Under the pieces are notes generated by a model that worked only from the letters and a program-made list of their open reading frames with translations, did not search any database and had not been told where the DNA came from. A stretch of 64,000 nucleotides of DNA, from positions 17,405 to 81,404 of the forward strand of contig JADFYG010000023.1 of NCBI GenBank assembly GCA_015233155.1, written 5' to 3'. Numbering within the stretch: position 1 is the stretch's first letter; every line of letters starts with the position of its first letter. The translations under genes were made by a program, and so were the position numbers. This stretch comes from Candidatus Rifleibacteriota bacterium (lineage in GTDB: Bacteria > Muiribacteriota > Ozemobacteria > Ozemobacterales > Ozemobacteraceae). Shown here piece by piece: positions 1-9,036 of this stretch.

Positions 1-771
1 TGTCAAGCGCTTCAGATTTTTGTTGGCAGTCCGCGCATTTGGGCCACGAAAGCATGGAAGCAAAATATTGTAGATCAGTTCAAAGATGAGAGACTCGCAG
101 CGGGAAATCCTCCGCTCATCGTTCATACAAGGTATCTGGCAAATCTCGCTTCCGCAAATCCGGAGGTTCGAAAAAAGGCCGTGGAGATTATCCGTTTCGA
201 ATATTTGATGGCAGCCTCATTGGATGCCGATCTCGTCGTTGTTCACATGGGAAGCAATCCGGACCGCGATGAGGGATTGCGTTTCATGAAAGAAAATCTT
301 AAAGCGTCACTGCGGGGGATTGCTGAAAAAAAGCCATTACTTCTTCTGGAAAATACTGCCGGTGAGCGAAACGACCTTGGAGCTGACCTGGAGGAGATCG
401 CACGAGTTCAGGAGTCTGTTGAATTTCCGATCGGACTTTGTTTTGATACCTGCCATGGTTTTCAGGCCGGATTTGATCTGCGTTCGGAAACTTCACGCGA
501 CGAAGTTATCACACGACTGAGGAATCTGTTCGGAAATGACGGAGTAAGGCTTATCCATCTTAATGATTCGATGCAGCCATTCGATTCACATCATGACCGG
601 CATGAAGATGTTGGATTGGGGCAAATAGGTGCTGAAGCCCTGGGGGCTTTTCTACTGGCGCCTTCGTTCGAAGGCTTGCCGGTCATCATGGAAACGCCGC
701 AGTCCGGAAATGAAGATCCAGCAGCAGATCTGGCTAATCTGGAACGCTTACGCAAAGCTTTCACGAAATGA
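1..771 (+). CDS. nfo: Deoxyribonuclease IV (AP endonuclease), 5' end cut off by the window
   Basis: Base-excision-repair enzyme that cleaves 5' of abasic sites with a cluster of zinc ions. The frame is open from base 1 and reads CQALQIFVGSPRIW, the conserved N-terminal strand of the family, so only the first few dozen residues are missing. The metal-ligand motifs appear in the expected order: VVHMGS (His), LLLENTAG (Glu), CFDTCHGF (Asp and His), IHLNDS (His), DRHEDVG (Asp and His) and a final IMETP (Glu). All are intact, so the enzyme should be active. The next gene is convergent. Function is known from the family; the motifs are seen directly. Confidence 0.96.
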   Translation, partial: CQALQIFVGSPRIWATKAWKQNIVDQFKDERLAAGNPPLIVHTRYLANLASANPEVRKKAVEIIRFEYLMAASLDADLVVVHMGSNPDRDEGLRFMKENLKASLRGIAEKKPLLLLENTAGERNDLGADLEEIARVQESVEFPIGLCFDTCHGFQAGFDLRSETSRDEVITRLRNLFGNDGVRLIHLNDSMQPFDSHHDRHEDVGLGQIGAEALGAFLLAPSFEGLPVIMETPQSGNEDPAADLANLERLRKAFTK

Positions 772-788
772 GAACACAGTAAAAATAG

Positions 789-834
789 GGAAAAATAAAA
801 AGCCCCGAGTGCCATCGGGCATGCGGAGCGGGGA
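789..834 (-). terminator. Rho-independent terminator of the rhodanese gene
   Basis: Read on the minus strand, a CCCCG/CGGGG-closed hairpin with an inner GCCCGATGGC stem-loop is followed by CTTTTTATTTTT. It lies 16 bases past the stop of the rhodanese gene. On the plus strand there is no matching T tract, so it serves mainly the minus-strand gene. Confidence 0.7.
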
Positions 835-849
835 AAACCTTATTCGGAG

Positions 850-1467
850 TTATTTGCCGGTGACTTTATTTCCGGCTTTGACCCAGCCTTCGATGCCTTC
901 CGAATACTTGTTGATATTCGTATAGCCGAGTTTTTTGAGATGCATGGCAAGTTTCAGGCTGGCCGGGCACTTCAGATTTGCGCAATATGCAACTACGAGC
1001 GCCCCTTTTGTCGGAATGAGTTTTGCGGCTTCTTCGGCGGTAACCTGGTCGGTCATTGAGATCGCGCCCTGTATGCGTTTGCCGTCATCCTTGCTTCCGG
1101 AACGAGCATCGATAAGCACCATCGGGGTCTTCGCGGCGATCATCCCGGCAAGAGCTGCTGTGTCGATGTTTTTGATGCCGAAATGAATGTCTTTTGCTGA
1201 GGCGGCTTTTGCATCAGCAGCTGAAACAGCCGTCATGTGGGGGCCGGCCTTGCTTGGACAGGTTGCGTCAGGGCAGTTTGCACATTCATCAGGAGAGCAT
1301 GTGTGCTTTTCGCCAGTTGCGGCTGGAGCAGAAGCCGGCTTATCTCCGGTTGCAGAACAGGCCTCGGACGGGCAAGCGGTGGCCGGAGCTGTTTCGTCGG
1401 CAGCGGAACCGGCGAAAGGTGTCAGTAAAATCAGAAGAGTGCAAAATACATAGGAAAGGCGAGACAT
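850..1467 (-). CDS. Secreted rhodanese-domain protein
   Basis: A signal peptide (LSYVFCTLLILLTPFAGSAA) is followed by a cysteine-rich, Ala/Pro-rich linker of about 65 residues with pairs such as CPSEAC, CSPDEC and CANCPDATC, then a single rhodanese fold. The active-site loop YCANLKCPAS carries the candidate sulfur-carrying cysteine, and VLIDARSG matches the CH2A-type motif. Rhodaneses move sulfane sulfur or act as redox/sulfur sensors; export implies a periplasmic role. The Cys-rich linker could bind metal or form disulfides (inference). Two in-frame ATGs sit 6 bases apart; GGAGG at 1475-1479 is 7 bases from the second, so I start at 1467 rather than 1473. No partner gene is adjacent. Confidence 0.85.
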   Translation of the reverse strand: MSRLSYVFCTLLILLTPFAGSAADETAPATACPSEACSATGDKPASAPAATGEKHTCSPDECANCPDATCPSKAGPHMTAVSAADAKAASAKDIHFGIKNIDTAALAGMIAAKTPMVLIDARSGSKDDGKRIQGAISMTDQVTAEEAAKLIPTKGALVVAYCANLKCPASLKLAMHLKKLGYTNINKYSEGIEGWVKAGNKVTGK

Positions 1468-1721
1468 GCTCATACCTCCAGTGAAATTCGTTTCCCACGG
1501 CTCATTGGGAACGCCCCTTTCAGGGATCGCTGTTTTACCATGAGCACCAGGAATGCGTCAACACAAAAGCAGATGAATATTGAGTCATATTATACAATTC
1601 ACAACTCAGACGTATGTAGTAGATTCGCAGGGGCGATCCGGCGGATTGCCCGAAGAGCGCATAGAAATATTGTGTGATTGGTATTATTGCAGCGCAGAGC
1701 GGTTCGCGGTAACATACTCCG

Positions 1722-2840
1722 GTGAACGGACGAACCCTGTTGCTTATCCTGGTCATTTTTCTGACGACAATCTTATGCAGTGCAGTGCCGGCGAAGGCTA
1801 TGACGCCACCGTGCGGCCCTGAATTTCCGGCAAGCGGCCCGGGAGCGATTTCCTACCCGCATGCGGCTGTCGATGCACGCCAGATCGGAGTCGGAGAAGA
1901 GAAATTCTTCCTTTTCCAACCCGCTCAACCCGCTCCCGCAAGTGCTCCTGTGCTCGTATTTCTGCATGGCTGGTTCGCCACGGATCCGGAATATTACCGG
2001 GGCTGGATAGACCACCTTTGCAGGTCCGGCCGTATCGTTATATTTCCGTGTTTTGACGCCGCCGGGGAACCCTTCAAGCGATACATGGACAATGCCGTCC
2101 GATCCGTAAAAGAGGCATTTCGATTTTTGTATGATCATAAACGCATGCTTCCTGATCGTGATTTTTTTGGAGTCATCGGCCACGAGTGCGGTGCGGTGCT
2201 TGCTGCTAATTTTGCGTCGACAGCGCGGGCTTACAAACTTCCGGTGCCCGGAGCGCTGTTTTTGATCGAGCCGTCGCGACGACCTGGAGGAGCCGAAGGA
2301 TCAGGACTGGATGTATCTGATCTTTCCGGAATTCCCGCTTCGACACGGCTTGTGATTACCGTCGGTGAAGACGATCGCATGAATGGAGCCGATACGGCGC
2401 GGGAATTTTTCTACGCCGCGGACAACGTGCCTGTCTCACACAAAAATTTCCTGACTATGTTGACCGATTTACATGGAACGCCTGCTTTGGTTGCCGATCA
2501 TCTCGCTCCTTATGCTCCGATTGAACCATCGTTTCGCCGTGCCATAGAACGACGCCATCTCGAATTCGTTGGCACATGGCGGAGTCGTGATCCGGTGATT
2601 GCCCGGGCAGTGCGTACGTTTGGCATCGATGCCATGGATGTTTTGGGCCTCTGGCGGGTTTTTGACGAACTGTGGGCAGCTGCTTATACAGGTGGCGACG
2701 GTCAGGGTGCCCTCAATGAATATGAACCATCTGTAGAGGGCAATTCGAAGCGAGTCCGGGTGGGAAAATCTGTCCGGTTCATGGGAGTTTGGAGCGATGG
2801 AAAACCGATTCGTGGTTTTCTCGCGACGAAACGTCCGTGA
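1722..2840 (+). CDS. Secreted alpha/beta-hydrolase-fold protein with altered nucleophile elbow
   Basis: An N-terminal signal peptide (TLLLILVIFLTTILCSAVPAKA) precedes an alpha/beta hydrolase fold. The oxyanion-hole strand is VLVFLHGWFA, as in PHB-depolymerase/dienelactone-hydrolase-like esterases. The nucleophile elbow, normally G-x-S-x-G, reads GHECG (bases 2178-2192), placing Glu at the serine position with Cys next to it. An acid-loop Asp (VGEDDRM) and a late His (LVADHL) are plausibly kept. This may be a pseudoenzyme or use an unusual nucleophile. Start is GTG with only a weak upstream ribosome site. It overlaps the next gene. A related hydrolase with an intact GLSNG elbow lies at 24486-25676. 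Confidence 0.75.
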   Translation: MNGRTLLLILVIFLTTILCSAVPAKAMTPPCGPEFPASGPGAISYPHAAVDARQIGVGEEKFFLFQPAQPAPASAPVLVFLHGWFATDPEYYRGWIDHLCRSGRIVIFPCFDAAGEPFKRYMDNAVRSVKEAFRFLYDHKRMLPDRDFFGVIGHECGAVLAANFASTARAYKLPVPGALFLIEPSRRPGGAEGSGLDVSDLSGIPASTRLVITVGEDDRMNGADTAREFFYAADNVPVSHKNFLTMLTDLHGTPALVADHLAPYAPIEPSFRRAIERRHLEFVGTWRSRDPVIARAVRTFGIDAMDVLGLWRVFDELWAAAYTGGDGQGALNEYEPSVEGNSKRVRVGKSVRFMGVWSDGKPIRGFLATKRP

Positions 2841-5004
2841 TGTTATTATGCAGTCTCAACTAATTATGAATAAAACCTCATTTTTTTCAACAAGTGTATT
2901 TTGGCGATATGTTCTGATCGCTATATTCCCTGTCATTTTTGGGGGAATATGCCTCGTTTCGTTTCATCCGGCCCCGCCTCCGGATGGGTTTCCAGGTGCC
3001 GGCGATTTTCTGACAATGTTGCGCTACAGACAGCCTGCACTTTTTTTTCAGGAACTCGAAAGGCGCATAGGTGCAGCCAGAAGCAGCCCGGGCGCAGTTC
3101 GGGCACTCTGGGACAGGCTCAACGATGTTATACGTCAAGGTGACGCATCGGATCGGGCCAGTGCTGAATCAGTATGTGGTGCCTTGCTTGTCAGGCTTGG
3201 ATATCTCGAACGCGGCCGCGTCGAACTCGAGCGGGCAGCATCTGGTACGACCGATGAGGATGAACGAACGGCGTCTCTTTTGTTGATGCTCGATGCCGAC
3301 CGCCGGTTGGGTGACCGCATCGCGGCGGCTTCCGCGGCCGAGCAGCTTCGTGAAATCGACGGCGCCGCAGCTGATCTCGATATGGCTGTTCCCGAGCTCG
3401 ATATCGAACCCGGACTGGCACAGTTTATCGGTTTGGCAAGCGAGCCGGCTTCTGCTGGTGTCACTGGAGCATCGACGGTGGAATCGCGTTCTCCGCTGGT
3501 TATTATTCCTCTTTGGCTGATTCTGTTGATGCTTCCGTTTATCGTAATCGATATGGAACGACGCAGGTGGATGAAAACGTGGCCGGCGGGAGCTGGCGAC
3601 AGATCCCGGCCTTTCATGGCATTTCGCCGATCTCCGCTCGCTTTCCTTCTTGCCGTCGGAAGCGCTCTGATTGTCTTCGTGTTCAGATTTCCAATGGCCG
3701 GTTTTGAGGGGCCGATGTTTGCTGTGATTCACCTTGTTGTCGCATTTACATTGGCCCTGATTCCGCATTTCCGACTCGACTGTCACGTGCGTGGCGCATC
3801 CTGGACTTTTTTTGCATTTCTAAGTCATTCCATCAGATTATCTTTGCTTTCGTCGGCGCATCTGTTGATGTTGCTGCCAGTTGTTGTCATCCTACGGAAA
3901 ATGGCCCTCGTCATGCCAATGTGGCCCTTGTTATCTCCAATCGGTCCTGCGCTTGCCATCCCTTCATTGACTGCGACGTTCTTCCTGTTGCTTTCACCTT
4001 TCTGGCCTCTTTTTTTGGGGCTTTCGGCATTTCGATCCGAGCAGGCACCCGACTGGGTCAAACAGCCCCCATTTCCACCGACTCCCGTGTATCTATGGAA
4101 TAAACAGGATAGTCTTCTTGCTTTGACCATATCCTTTGGCTCGCTTTCGTCTTCGCATGGAATCGCCATTTCGGATTATCTCCTGAAATCATTTTCCCCT
4201 GAGGAAGCGGCGGCAGCTGCCGGTCATGAAGTTGCACATCTGCGTCTGCAACACCGTTTCCTGGCGTTTGTCGCATTTTTTGATGCACTTTTACTGATTG
4301 GTCTTTTCGTTGCCATGCATCCGCTGGTCCTGCAGCGGTTTCTCCTGCTCGGGCCTACTCCCGTCCAACCCGTGATTTTATTTATAGTTTACCTTGTTTT
4401 TGCACATCTGATGACGCGTCTCAACCATATCATGGAAGTCGAAGCCGACCGTTTCACCGTGGAACATTTCGGCCGTGATGTGACCATTTCATCTATTTCA
4501 CGGATAGAAGCCGCTCAGAGATTGCCCGAGAGGCGACGCGACGGGGAAGAAGGCGGGATTCATTCTTCCCCTGTTGAACGAAAGCGTCTGATCTTATCGG
4601 AGGAGGGAGAATTCATCGAACCGTGTATGTCTCCTGATGCGGCGTTGCTGATCGCCCTCTGGCGCAGCCGACTTGCCCTTGACTGGAAGATAGGAGAAGC
4701 AGAAACTGTTCATTTATGTGCTCTGGAGTTCGAGGTTCCAGCGGGATGTTCTTCGTTTGAGCAGATGCGAGCCATGGGCAGACATCATGCCGCGTTTGGC
4801 TCCGAGTCTCTGGTGAATAAAGACGGACGCGGCATTGAAATGTTATTCTGCGCACAAAAAGCCGCCGTTAGACAAGCCGATCCGCCGTTGCCTCTCGAAA
4901 AAGTCTGTCAGCTCTGTAGTCGGGCATTTCAATCCTGCTTAGCTTCAAAGACGCAGTGGAATGAGTCGTCACGAGGCTGCCGGCTTATCATTCGTGATGA
5001 ATAG
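2797..5004 (+). CDS. Integral-membrane M48-family zinc metallopeptidase
   Basis: The zinc-site helix AAAAGHEVAHLRLQHRF gives HExxH near residue 476, and MEVEADRFTVEHFG about 70 residues on supplies the third ligand and Asp of M48 (HtpX/Ste24-like) peptidases. It starts with one membrane segment (RYVLIAIFPVIFGGICLV), followed by a charged helical region of about 150 residues that may be TPR-like, then about six hydrophobic segments around the active site. Such enzymes degrade membrane proteins; the helical domain may bind substrate (inference). At 735 residues it is much longer than HtpX (about 290). The first ATG overlaps the upstream gene by 44 bases; ATG at 2848 or 2866 is also possible. 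Probably co-transcribed with the hydrolase upstream. Confidence 0.82.
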   Translation: MENRFVVFSRRNVRDVIMQSQLIMNKTSFFSTSVFWRYVLIAIFPVIFGGICLVSFHPAPPPDGFPGAGDFLTMLRYRQPALFFQELERRIGAARSSPGAVRALWDRLNDVIRQGDASDRASAESVCGALLVRLGYLERGRVELERAASGTTDEDERTASLLLMLDADRRLGDRIAAASAAEQLREIDGAAADLDMAVPELDIEPGLAQFIGLASEPASAGVTGASTVESRSPLVIIPLWLILLMLPFIVIDMERRRWMKTWPAGAGDRSRPFMAFRRSPLAFLLAVGSALIVFVFRFPMAGFEGPMFAVIHLVVAFTLALIPHFRLDCHVRGASWTFFAFLSHSIRLSLLSSAHLLMLLPVVVILRKMALVMPMWPLLSPIGPALAIPSLTATFFLLLSPFWPLFLGLSAFRSEQAPDWVKQPPFPPTPVYLWNKQDSLLALTISFGSLSSSHGIAISDYLLKSFSPEEAAAAAGHEVAHLRLQHRFLAFVAFFDALLLIGLFVAMHPLVLQRFLLLGPTPVQPVILFIVYLVFAHLMTRLNHIMEVEADRFTVEHFGRDVTISSISRIEAAQRLPERRRDGEEGGIHSSPVERKRLILSEEGEFIEPCMSPDAALLIALWRSRLALDWKIGEAETVHLCALEFEVPAGCSSFEQMRAMGRHHAAFGSESLVNKDGRGIEMLFCAQKAAVRQADPPLPLEKVCQLCSRAFQSCLASKTQWNESSRGCRLIIRDE

Positions 5005-5056
5005 TGTATAATGAGGCGTACAGACTGTATGTCGGCCTGAGATCTTAAGGAGAATC

Positions 5057-5263
5057 ATGGAAACGCAATCTGCCGATAAAATCGATCTTCAGCGTCCGGT
5101 TCATTTGGGCCACAACGTGTTTTGGGTTGGATTTTGGGATTCGATTGCCGGATTACGATGTAATCCCTATCTAATTGTGGATGGAGATGAAGCCGTCCTG
5201 ATTGATGGAGGAAGTCGACCGGATTTTTCCACCGTCATGTTGAAAATTTTGGATCAGATATAA
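5057..5263 (+). pseudogene. Truncated metallo-beta-lactamase (ODP-type) N-terminal fragment
   Basis: The 68 residues match the N-terminal strands of metallo-beta-lactamase-fold, flavodiiron-like ODP proteins: VFWVGFWDSIAGLRCNPYLIVDGDEAVLIDGG is a typical opening (split here by residue 31 from the longer match). The frame then stops at TAA. The metal-binding HxHxDH motif, expected soon after, is absent in all three downstream frames, so this looks like a deletion rather than a point stop. The ribosome site AAGGAG is intact, 5 bases before the ATG, so a short peptide may still be made. It is followed by a perfect hairpin at 5277-5313. Confidence 0.6.
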
Positions 5264-5276
5264 TCAATATCCGTGC

Positions 5277-5313
5277 GCAGTAACGGGCGACCTATTGGGT
5301 CGCCCGTTACTGC
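5277..5313. terminator. Perfect 16-bp hairpin after the truncated gene
   Basis: GCAGTAACGGGCGACC pairs exactly with GGTCGCCCGTTACTGC across a 5-base loop. There is no T tract on either side, so it may be a terminator without a U run or a small palindromic repeat. The rest of 5264-5442 holds no gene. Confidence 0.55.
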
Positions 5314-5442
5314 TGATTACGAACATAATTTTTATGACTTGTGTAATACCAATGGATTCGCTACTGCATCAATTACGAACGAATTTCCCGGGATTGGTAT
5401 TCCGCAAATTTATGGCATATCCCGGAATTTGCTGAAATCGAA

Positions 5443-6561
5443 TCAGACTACCGCTTTTAGCGACTCTCGTTTGTCTGCGTGACGTTCGAAGGCGAGTTGC
5501 ACAAGCCGATTTACGAGATCAGGATAAGAAATGCCTGAAGCTTCCCACATTTTCGGATACATGCTGATACTGGTGAATCCCGGAATTGTGTTGACCTCAT
5601 TCAGGACCAGTCGATCCGTGCCGCGTTCAAGAAAGAAGTCTACGCGCGCCATCCCGGCTCCGTCGATTGCACGATAAGCGGCTACGGCCATTCCCTGGAT
5701 CTCTTTCATTTTTTCGGCGGAGACTGGTGCGGGGATCTTCAGCTCTGAACGATCATCTATGTATTTTGCCTCATAATCATAGAATTCATGGCAGGGTATA
5801 ACCTCGCCGGCCACCGATGCGATAGGATCATCGTTTCCGAGAACTGAAACCTCGATTTCGCGACCGTTGATGAAAGCTTCAACTAGTATTTTGCGGTCAT
5901 AACGGGCTGCAAGAGTCATTGCGGCAGCCAGCTCGACGCGGTCATGAGCTTTGCTGATTCCCACTGATGAACCTGAGTTGACAGGTTTGATGAAGCAGGG
6001 ATATCCGAATTCCATTTCGATCTCGTCGAGAGTGGCTTCCGATTTCTCGCGCCAATCCTTGCGCAGATATTCATGGAAAGGCGTGATAGGCAGACCGGCA
6101 TCGCGGAAAATTCGTTTGGCTGAGGTTTTGTCCATGCCGACGGACGAGGCGAGAACGCCGCAGCCGACATATGGAATATCAGCCAACTCAAGCATGCCCT
6201 GAAGAGTGCCATCTTCGCCGTAGGTGCCATGAACGACCGGAAAAATGACGTCGAGTTTCACCTTGTCAAGATTGCGGCCACCGTTCAGAAGCACCATTCC
6301 TTTGTGTGTGGGATCTCCGATGACGGCGGGGCGTCCGCTGTCAGCGGTAAGCTGCGGGGCTCCGCCTCCGGCGGTGAGCATTCCCTGTGGTTCGGCGCCG
6401 ACAAGCCATGAGCCTTGCTTTGTAATGCCTATTGGAACGACATTGAATTTTGCCGGATCGAGCGCTTTGATTATAGACTGGGCGGAGACGAGAGAAACCT
6501 CGTGTTCGCCGGATCGACCGCCGAAAATGACCCCGACCTGGATTTTGTCGGAAGAATTCAT
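5443..6561 (-). CDS. ddl: D-alanine--D-alanine ligase
   Basis: ATP-grasp enzyme joining two D-Ala for the peptidoglycan stem peptide. [18 protein letters not shown] is the family N terminus; [46 protein letters not shown] and [20 protein letters not shown] follow in order, covering ATP, Mg and D-Ala sites. Length (372) is typical for the long-form enzymes with a roughly 50-residue insert ([18 protein letters not shown] region). GAGGAGG lies 7 bases before the ATG. The TAXI receptor gene lies 71 bases upstream on the same strand, a chance neighbour by function. Confidence 0.96.
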   Translation of the reverse strand: MNSSDKIQVGVIFGGRSGEHEVSLVSAQSIIKALDPAKFNVVPIGITKQGSWLVGAEPQGMLTAGGGAPQLTADSGRPAVIGDPTHKGMVLLNGGRNLDKVKLDVIFPVVHGTYGEDGTLQGMLELADIPYVGCGVLASSVGMDKTSAKRIFRDAGLPITPFHEYLRKDWREKSEATLDEIEMEFGYPCFIKPVNSGSSVGISKAHDRVELAAAMTLAARYDRKILVEAFINGREIEVSVLGNDDPIASVAGEVIPCHEFYDYEAKYIDDRSELKIPAPVSAEKMKEIQGMAVAAYRAIDGAGMARVDFFLERGTDRLVLNEVNTIPGFTSISMYPKMWEASGISYPDLVNRLVQLAFERHADKRESLKAVV

Positions 6562-6632
6562 GAGTATGCCCTCCTCGTAAAACTTGGTGTTCGCTATCAG
6601 ATATCGGCAGTCATGATGGAGAATCTGAAGCC

Positions 6633-7595
6633 CTATTCCGCAAGGGCTCTGCGGGCGCCTTCCGAAAGAGGTATGGAAAGCTGACGACGCAATGATGCCT
6701 TTGTAATCTGTGAAAGAGTTTTATGGGCCTTCTTTATGGTGTCGAGTGAACCGAAGATCGCGTGTGTAACAAGATATATGTCGTCATCGGTGAAATTCCC
6801 GTCAGCGGCCAGAATAGCGTTTATTTCGAGTCCATCAGAGTCGGATGCCATACCCACGTATGTTCCCTTGGGGATCTGGGTGGGAAAATAGAAAGGATAG
6901 GCGTTAACCATTTCCTGAACCAGCTCGGGAGTTATGGAGACAACGTCTACGGGTAACCTGCTTGCGAGTTCCGCAAGATTGGGGTTGGGAAGCCCGCTCG
7001 TGAAAAAAAAGGCGTCGATGGTTTTGTCTTCAAGGGCGGCCATGGCTTGACTTGGCGCCATGTTCATGGGGTGTATGCCATCCCAGAGTTTGGCATGAGT
7101 AAGCAGTTGCTGGGCATTGTAGAACGTTCCGCTGTTTTCAAGATCAACGGCGACTTTTTTGCCCTTCAACGCATCCAGAGAAGTGACGCCATCCGCGTGG
7201 CGGACTATGATCTGCACGATTTCGGGAAAGAGGGTTGCGATCCCCGTGATGCCGTCGACCTTCTGGTGGTTAAACATGTTTTCGCCGGAAACCGCATAGT
7301 AGGCGATGTCATTTTGAATAATGGCGAGATTCGCTTTCCCTTCCTTCATAAGCGAGATATTCTGACGGCTTCCGTCGGTTTCAAGTACCTGTATCTGAAC
7401 ATCTTTGAATGTCTCGGTTAAAATGCGGGCTATCGCTTCTCCGACCGGGAAATATAAGCCGGAGCGTGATCCCGTGGCAATAGTCAGCTGTTTTCTTGAC
7501 AAATGAGCGGATTTTCCGCAGCCCCAGAAGAAGCTGAGCGGCAATGCCAGGCAGAAAAGCAGGGTGATGAAAAGGACTGTGCGGGATCGAACCAT
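6633..7595 (-). CDS. TAXI-family TRAP transporter solute-binding protein
   Basis: Periplasmic receptor of the TRAP-TAXI class. A signal/lipoprotein-like N terminus ([18 protein letters not shown], possible lipobox cysteine) leads into [23 protein letters not shown], the hallmark opening of TAXI receptors. [30 protein letters not shown] and [17 protein letters not shown] are further family blocks. TAXI receptors bind glutamate/2-oxoglutarate or related acids and work with a fused TRAP permease; none is present in this window, so the permease must be elsewhere or lost. The upstream ATG at 7607 overlaps the GGAG ribosome site; ATG at 7595, 6 bases after GGAG, is the better start. Confidence 0.9.
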   Translation of the reverse strand: MVRSRTVLFITLLFCLALPLSFFWGCGKSAHLSRKQLTIATGSRSGLYFPVGEAIARILTETFKDVQIQVLETDGSRQNISLMKEGKANLAIIQNDIAYYAVSGENMFNHQKVDGITGIATLFPEIVQIIVRHADGVTSLDALKGKKVAVDLENSGTFYNAQQLLTHAKLWDGIHPMNMAPSQAMAALEDKTIDAFFFTSGLPNPNLAELASRLPVDVVSITPELVQEMVNAYPFYFPTQIPKGTYVGMASDSDGLEINAILAADGNFTDDDIYLVTHAIFGSLDTIKKAHKTLSQITKASLRRQLSIPLSEGARRALAE

Positions 7596-7676
7596 GTATA
7601 TCTCCATCCAGGATTTGCGAAATTATCATAGCATACAACCCCTCTCCTTCAAAATAATCAGGGAATGCTGGCAGGG

Positions 7677-7817
7677 TCATTTAATTCTCGCAGGGTAGGG
7701 CGCGACCGCCGGGCGCGCCGAGTCCTATATCTGCAGATTATCTCGGCTGGCCCGGCGGTCCAGCCCCAGACGTTGAGTTCAGGCAATTCAAGCCATTTTC
7801 CGGGGGAGAATCAGATG
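7677..7817 (+). repeat. Palindromic MITE-like element, copy 1 (degenerate right end)
   Basis: One of four related elements in the window. It begins TCATTTAATTCTC, followed by a GGTAGGG/CCGCCGGGCGCGCC arm, a central AGATTATCTCGGC segment, the opposed GGCCCGGCGG arm, then CAAGCCATTTTCCGGGGGAGAAT. The right terminal repeat is decayed (GAGAATCAGATGG instead of GAGAATTAAATGA). It lies in the 475-base gap between the TAXI receptor and thiT; beyond it, I see no gene in 7818-8059. Confidence 0.75.
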
Positions 7818-8070
7818 GCCATGAATGCCGGGCGGGAAAGCGTCTGGGAAAATTCCATGCGTGTGCATGAAAAATGTGCTACCGTTGAACTGCATTTTTC
7901 CTGGTTTGGCTAGGGTGAGCGCCCTGCAAAATCCATGTCGCATATTGCAGCGCTCGTATGCGAGTGATTATTCGCACGGTTTGGGACTATTCATGAATGC
8001 TCTGTAGCAGATCTCATTAATACAGCAGGGACCTCTGATATTTATCATTTCAGGAGCAAATGTCAACCGA

Positions 8071-8610
8071 ATGACAGCATTAGCCGCATCGGAACGCTTG
8101 CAGACGGCAGTTGAAGCCGGCATGATGGTAGCAGTCGGTCTCGCGTTGTCGCAGATCAAGTTTTTTCAGCTTCCCAGCGGCGGATCTGTTTCTCTCGGTG
8201 GATTGCCCGTCATGATATTTGCAGCGCGCCGTGGATTGAAGGTTGGAGCCGCGACCGGATTGCTCATGGGATTGCTATCTCTGGCCCGGCAGCCTTTTAT
8301 TGTACACCCCATACAATTTTTGCTCGATTATCCGCTCGCATATGCAGCTCTTGGATTGGCGGGTATCCTTGAATGGCAACGACCACGTCATGCTGTTGCT
8401 GGTGTTGTACTTGCATCGTCGGCTTGTTGCATTTGTCATGTTGTAGCGGGGATATTCTTTTTTGCCAAACCGGCAGACCCATGGCAGGCTGCCATCATGG
8501 CTAGTCTCGTGTACAATCTTGCATATACGATTCCGGAAACATTTCTCTGCGCCGGGGTTGCGTTTGCATTGACCCGGCGCTATCCGGAACTGACACGCCC
8601 ATGTCTATGA
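8071..8610 (+). CDS. thiT: ThiT-like thiamine ECF-transporter S component
   Basis: Small membrane protein of 179 residues with about six hydrophobic segments. GLALSQIKFFQLPSGGSVSLGGLPVMIFAARRG is the characteristic N-terminal region (loop LPSGGSVSLGGLPV), followed by GLLMGLLSL and LLDYPLAYAALGLAG, as in ThiT/YuaJ proteins that bind thiamine and dock on the shared EcfA/A'/T module, not present here. AGGAG at 8052-8056 is 14 bases from this ATG but only 3 from another ATG at 8060, which opens a 4-residue frame (ATGTCAACCGAATGA) whose stop overlaps the thiT start. That suggests a coupled mini-leader. I looked for a TPP riboswitch upstream and did not find its conserved blocks. Confidence 0.85.
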   Translation: MTALAASERLQTAVEAGMMVAVGLALSQIKFFQLPSGGSVSLGGLPVMIFAARRGLKVGAATGLLMGLLSLARQPFIVHPIQFLLDYPLAYAALGLAGILEWQRPRHAVAGVVLASSACCICHVVAGIFFFAKPADPWQAAIMASLVYNLAYTIPETFLCAGVAFALTRRYPELTRPCL

Positions 8611-8626
8611 AAAGTTCGTAAAACAA

Positions 8627-8664
8627 AAATCCCGAAAAACCCTTTGCAAGGTTTTTCGGGATTT
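8627..8664. terminator. Bidirectional terminator between thiT and rpmB
   Basis: AATCCCGAAAAACC pairs with GGTTTTTCGGGATT over a short CTTTGCAA loop. A/T-rich flanks lie on both sides, so it can serve thiT (plus) and rpmB (minus), which converge here. Confidence 0.85.
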
Positions 8665-8680
8665 CAGCCGTAGCGGTCGG

Positions 8681-8872
8681 TCAGAGATTTGTCTGAACTT
8701 TATCGCTGCCGAGACAGCGGGTGCAAACATATCCGCGAACGACTTTGCCGTTGAAACGGACACGCTTTTGCTGAAGATTCACATTCCACCGCCGCTTGCT
8801 GCGCCGATGGGAGTGACTGAGCTGCATGCCGACCCTGGGACCACGTTCACATACCATACAAACACGCGACAT
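8681..8872 (-). CDS. rpmB: 50S ribosomal protein L28
   Basis: 63-residue basic protein: SRVCMVCERGPRVG opening, QLSHSHRRSKRRW core and VRGYVCTRCLGSDKV end match L28. It keeps both cysteine pairs (CMVC and CTRC), the zinc-binding form of L28. GGAGG lies 8 bases before the ATG. It is monocistronic and ends at the shared hairpin with thiT. Confidence 0.97.
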   Translation of the reverse strand: MSRVCMVCERGPRVGMQLSHSHRRSKRRWNVNLQQKRVRFNGKVVRGYVCTRCLGSDKVQTNL

Positions 8873-9036
8873 ATATTTCCTCCAGAAACCTGCAAGTAAG
8901 CTTGAATGTTAGCAGAAAACAATCTCAATGGCAACAAAAAAAGCTTTTGAAGTTTATAACGACTCTTGCGTGTGGTAAGATGGGCATATATGAATATACA
9001 GATTGCAAGTGCGTGTAGCGCTAAGGGAGACGTGAG

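Noticed and set aside
7855..8060. Possible TPP riboswitch upstream of thiT
   Set aside because: The conserved CUGAGA and ACC-UGAUCUGG blocks are not present.
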